Of a stretch of 6,950 nucleotides of DNA, positions 5,110 to 6,950 are shown piece after piece. The notes beneath the pieces are model-generated. The model was not told the origin of the DNA, did no database searches, and worked only from the letters and a program-made list of their open reading frames with translations. The DNA comes from Rickettsiales bacterium (lineage in GTDB: Bacteria; Pseudomonadota; Alphaproteobacteria; Rs-D84; CACZYB01), in the NCBI GenBank assembly GCA_031276335.1, contig JAISNH010000086.1:1-6950 (forward strand). Direction: 5' to 3'. The translations under genes and the position numbers were made by a program. How positions within the stretch are numbered: position 1 is the first letter of the stretch; every line of letters begins with the position of its first letter.

Positions 5110-5264
5110 TCGGGCAGCCCTGGCTTCGTTTCGACTTGTATGCACGCGCAGGGCGAAAGCTTCAGCTCGTTGGCGTCATAGCCGACGCCCACGGGATCGG
5201 TGTCGTGTATGGAGCCGCAGCCCGATATTAGCATCGCGAAAATCATGGCTATTGTCTTTCTCAT
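5085..5264 (-). CDS. Small lipoprotein, VirB7-like by size and context
   Basis: This 59-aa protein has a textbook lipoprotein signal (M-R-K then a hydrophobic stretch, lipobox I-S-G-C with Cys16), giving a mature lipoprotein of about 44 residues. The D at +5 and nearby polar residues do not clearly signal inner-membrane retention. A C-A-C pair at 39-41 could form disulfides, and the C-terminus carries P-E-W-F. The ATG at 5264 has a strong GGGAGG Shine-Dalgarno 5-6 nt upstream, so the in-frame ATG at 5300 is rejected. It is first in an operon with two VirB8-like genes, the position of virB7 before virB8 in type IV secretion operons. VirB7 proteins are short lipoproteins with little sequence conservation, so this call rests on size, lipobox and position. 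Confidence 0.6.
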   Translation of the reverse strand: MRKTIAMIFAMLISGCGSIHDTDPVGVGYDANELKLSPCACIQVETKPGLPEWFIEATI

Positions 5265-5288
5265 ATTTCCTCCCGTTTCATATATCAG

Positions 5289-5317
5289 AAGATAGCGCAT
5301 ATCCGGGCGGTATGCAA
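5289..5317 (-). promoter_or_regulatory. Candidate promoter of the lipoprotein/VirB8-like operon
   Basis: On the minus strand TTGCAT (5312-5317), a 17-bp spacer and TATCTT (5289-5294) give a moderate sigma-70-type match, with a leader of about 18 nt before ATG 5264. Its -35 lies 8 bp from the -35 of the divergent yqaA promoter. Confidence 0.4.
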
Positions 5318-5325
5318 GTTTTTTC

Positions 5326-5354
5326 TTGTCCGGGCGGACGCGGCGTGGTAAAAT
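5326..5354 (+). promoter_or_regulatory. yqaA promoter giving a leaderless mRNA
   Basis: TTGTCC (5326-5331), a 17-bp spacer and TAAAAT (5349-5354) are followed by 8 nt and ATG 5363, so transcription would start at or just before the start codon. A 12-bp palindrome gtccgggcggac (5328-5339) overlaps the -35. The 8-mer ccgggcgg occurs at 5303-5310 and 5330-5337, which could be regulator half-sites for this divergent region. Confidence 0.5.
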
Positions 5355-5362
5355 GCCTAGTT

Positions 5363-5950
5363 ATGTTGAAACTGCTTAGGAAACTCTACGAATACGTGCT
5401 TCGCCTGAGCCGCACCAGGTACGCGGCGGCCGCGCTTGTCTTCGTCGCGTTCTTCGAAAGCACGGTGTTTCCGCTGCCGACCGAGGTCGTGATGATACCG
5501 ATGATCCTGGCGAGGCCACGGCGGGCGTTCGCGATTTCGACGGTATCGCTGGGGGTCAACGTCCTGGGCGGGCTTTTGGGCTACTACATAGGGGCGTGCC
5601 TGTTCGATTCGGTCGGCATCTGGATTTTGGAAACCATGGGCTACACCGCGACGTTCGAAAGGTTCGCCGGGCTTTACCGCGAATGGGGTTCCGTAATAGT
5701 TTTTGCCGGCGGGTTCACGCCGCTTCCGTACAAGGTGATAACGATAGCGAGCGGATTCGTGAAGATGGACTTATGGATGTTCATAGTCGCCTCGCTCGTC
5801 GCCCGCGCGCTCAGGTACTACCTCATCGCGTGGCTGCTGCACAGGTACGGCGAGAGGGCGAACGCCTTCATCGAGAAGCACCTGGGCAAAATCACGGCCA
5901 TAGTGTGCGTATTCATAATCGCCGGATTCGCGGCGATGAAGCTCGTGTAG
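5363..5950 (+). CDS. yqaA: YqaA-family DedA-type inner-membrane protein
   Basis: The 195-aa product belongs to the DedA/SNARE-associated superfamily, YqaA branch, polytopic inner-membrane proteins; several DedA members act in lipid-carrier recycling, envelope integrity and proton-motive-force balance. F-F-E-S-T-V-F-P-L-P-T-E (30-41) and G-G-F-T-P-L-P-Y-K-V (116-125) ending I-A-S-G are the two re-entrant-loop signatures with conserved acidic and proline residues. A-R-A-L-R-Y-Y (147-153) supplies the conserved arginines. Hydrophobic segments lie at about 20-50, 56-80, 108-133, 137-160 and 176-192. The length is normal. The ATG at 5363 is chosen because the protein starts there in the family and the promoter -10 is 8 nt upstream; there is no Shine-Dalgarno. 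A subtilase gene follows after 8 bp in the same operon. The substrate cannot be inferred. Confidence 0.85.
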   Translation: MLKLLRKLYEYVLRLSRTRYAAAALVFVAFFESTVFPLPTEVVMIPMILARPRRAFAISTVSLGVNVLGGLLGYYIGACLFDSVGIWILETMGYTATFERFAGLYREWGSVIVFAGGFTPLPYKVITIASGFVKMDLWMFIVASLVARALRYYLIAWLLHRYGERANAFIEKHLGKITAIVCVFIIAGFAAMKLV

Positions 5951-5958
5951 GAAGGATC

Positions 5959-6950
5959 ATGCATAAAATCTCGGATATAAGCATGCTCTTAAATATGTCC
6001 CGCATAGACGACGCAGACTTGTCCGGGCTCGATTTGAGGGATAAAAAGGATTGGTTTTCATCTACGCCCCAGCTCCAGCTGGAAGTTATGGAGGATTTCA
6101 GAGATTTCAACAGGAATGGCGGGGATCTAAAGGCGTTGATGTCCAAGGCGTATGAGGCGTTCGATCGAATCCCGGTCAAGGGCTGGACGGACAATGTCAT
6201 ATGGCCCGCGCCCGGCAGAATGCCGGAAGGCTTCGACCCGCGAAAGATTCTCGAGGAGGCGAAGGCGCCCTCGCTCGGCGTTGCCGAACTGCATAAGAAA
6301 GGCATAACCGGCAGGGGCGTATCGATTGCGATTATCGACGCCCGCCTGAACCGGGAGCATCCGGATTACAGGGACAGCATCGCGTATTACGGACAGATCG
6401 GTAATTCCTGGGCGGGATCGGGCCCGGATTACCACGGCAGCCTCGTCGTCGGAAACGCGATGGGCAAAACCACCGGGGTCGCGCCGGATGCGAAGGTATA
6501 TTACTTCGCCGCGGAATCAAAACTGCTCGACAAAGGCAGGAAAACAACCGACAGCGCCAGCCGCAACCGGGCGATCGCGGATATTATACGGCTGAACGGG
6601 ACGCTGTCGGAAGATAGGAAAATCCGCTTCCTTTCATGCAGCTGGGGAACGCCGGAGGATCTGCATGCGGACGAACGGGATGCGCTTTTCCATAAGGCGG
6701 AGGACGAGGGCATAATGGTCATAGGCGGATTTTACGATATGAAAATGACCGGCATAGCATACAACCCCTTCGACATAAGCAATCCTCGGCCGCCGCCGCG
6801 CAATCTGGTCCGGGGAAAGGACTTTCTCGTCCCGACCGACGGCAAGACGACGCCGTTCTACAAGGGCGGATATGTGTATGAAAGGCTCGGCGGTTCAAGC
6901 TCCACATTTCCATACCTTGCCGGCGTGTTCGCCCTCGCCCTTCAGGCAAA
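5959..6950 (+). CDS. Subtilisin-like (S8) serine peptidase, no signal peptide, 3'-truncated by window
   Basis: The 330 complete codons seen encode a subtilase with the triad in order: D127 (S-I-A-I-I-D-A-R), H159 (D-Y-H-G-S-L-V-V-G) and S314 (G-S-S-S-T-F-P-Y-L-A-G, matching the family pattern G-T-S-x-A-x-P-x-x-A-G). The oxyanion-hole asparagine, normally at the end of a G-I-x-V-V-A-A-A-G-N strand, is absent; the equivalent G-I-M-V-I-G-G-F-Y-D puts Asp260 there, as in proprotein convertase PC2. The roughly 100 residues before the catalytic domain are acidic and contain no signal peptide or membrane segment, so the protein appears cytoplasmic or exported by another route. ATG 5959 is 8 bp after the yqaA stop, preceded by AGGAAGG. 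Its target is unknown. A relation to yqaA beyond co-transcription is not shown. Confidence 0.82.
   Translation, partial: MHKISDISMLLNMSRIDDADLSGLDLRDKKDWFSSTPQLQLEVMEDFRDFNRNGGDLKALMSKAYEAFDRIPVKGWTDNVIWPAPGRMPEGFDPRKILEEAKAPSLGVAELHKKGITGRGVSIAIIDARLNREHPDYRDSIAYYGQIGNSWAGSGPDYHGSLVVGNAMGKTTGVAPDAKVYYFAAESKLLDKGRKTTDSASRNRAIADIIRLNGTLSEDRKIRFLSCSWGTPEDLHADERDALFHKAEDEGIMVIGGFYDMKMTGIAYNPFDISNPRPPPRNLVRGKDFLVPTDGKTTPFYKGGYVYERLGGSSSTFPYLAGVFALALQA

Noticed and set aside
4234..5181. Open frame of 315 codons on the plus strand
   Set aside because: It is antisense to the first VirB8-like gene, whose membrane segment and ordered similarity to its neighbour show it is the real coding strand.
1..6950. 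CRISPR array, tRNA/rRNA, insertion sequence or prophage genes
   Set aside because: No regularly spaced repeats, no cloverleaf-type sequence, no transposase or integrase motif and no terminal inverted repeats were found on reading both strands.

Overview
The window looks like chromosomal DNA from a GC-rich alphaproteobacterium. The main evidence is a short, HRDC-less ribonuclease D of the alphaproteobacterial type (about 205 aa, ending D-I-F-A-H). It is supported by a strong local cluster of GANTC sites, the target of the CcrM methyltransferase of that class. An MltB-type transglycosylase and a YqaA-type DedA protein fit the same picture. No insertion sequence, integrase, tRNA, rRNA or CRISPR array was seen.

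Layout. (1) 1-599, minus: N-terminal 199 codons of dnaA, running off the left edge. (2) 600-995: a 396-bp divergent intergenic region with an AT-rich tract, one consensus-type DnaA box, an 18-bp perfect palindrome in the dnaA leader, a clear promoter for the next gene and a dense GANTC cluster. (3) 996-1610, plus: rnd (RNase D). (4) 1665-2960, minus: secreted MltB-type lytic transglycosylase, convergent with rnd. (5) 3013-3297, minus: unknown 94-aa protein, preceded by a leader of about 186 nt with its own near-consensus promoter, a leaderless 26-codon ORF and a hairpin. (6) 3515-5264, minus: a tight three-gene operon encoding a 59-aa lipoprotein and two related single-pass proteins that look VirB8-like, suggesting a small VirB7/VirB8-type envelope module. 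(7) 5363-5950, plus: YqaA/DedA membrane protein, divergent from that operon. (8) 5959-6950, plus: a subtilisin-like (S8) protease without a signal peptide, cut by the right edge.

How the parts may work together. dnaA and rnd probably share a methylation- and DnaA-responsive control region. The lipoprotein plus two VirB8-like proteins could form one envelope sub-complex, and the neighbouring MltB-type enzyme could open peptidoglycan for it, but that link rests only on proximity. yqaA and the subtilase form a two-gene operon.

Three observations stand out. GANTC sites are far denser at 794-945 than in the rest of the window. Two first-of-transcript genes (mltB, yqaA) and one 26-codon ORF have a near-consensus -10 box only 6-8 nt before their ATG and no Shine-Dalgarno, which implies leaderless mRNAs, whereas the other genes have Shine-Dalgarno sequences. 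The third is the tandem VirB8-like pair with its lipoprotein.
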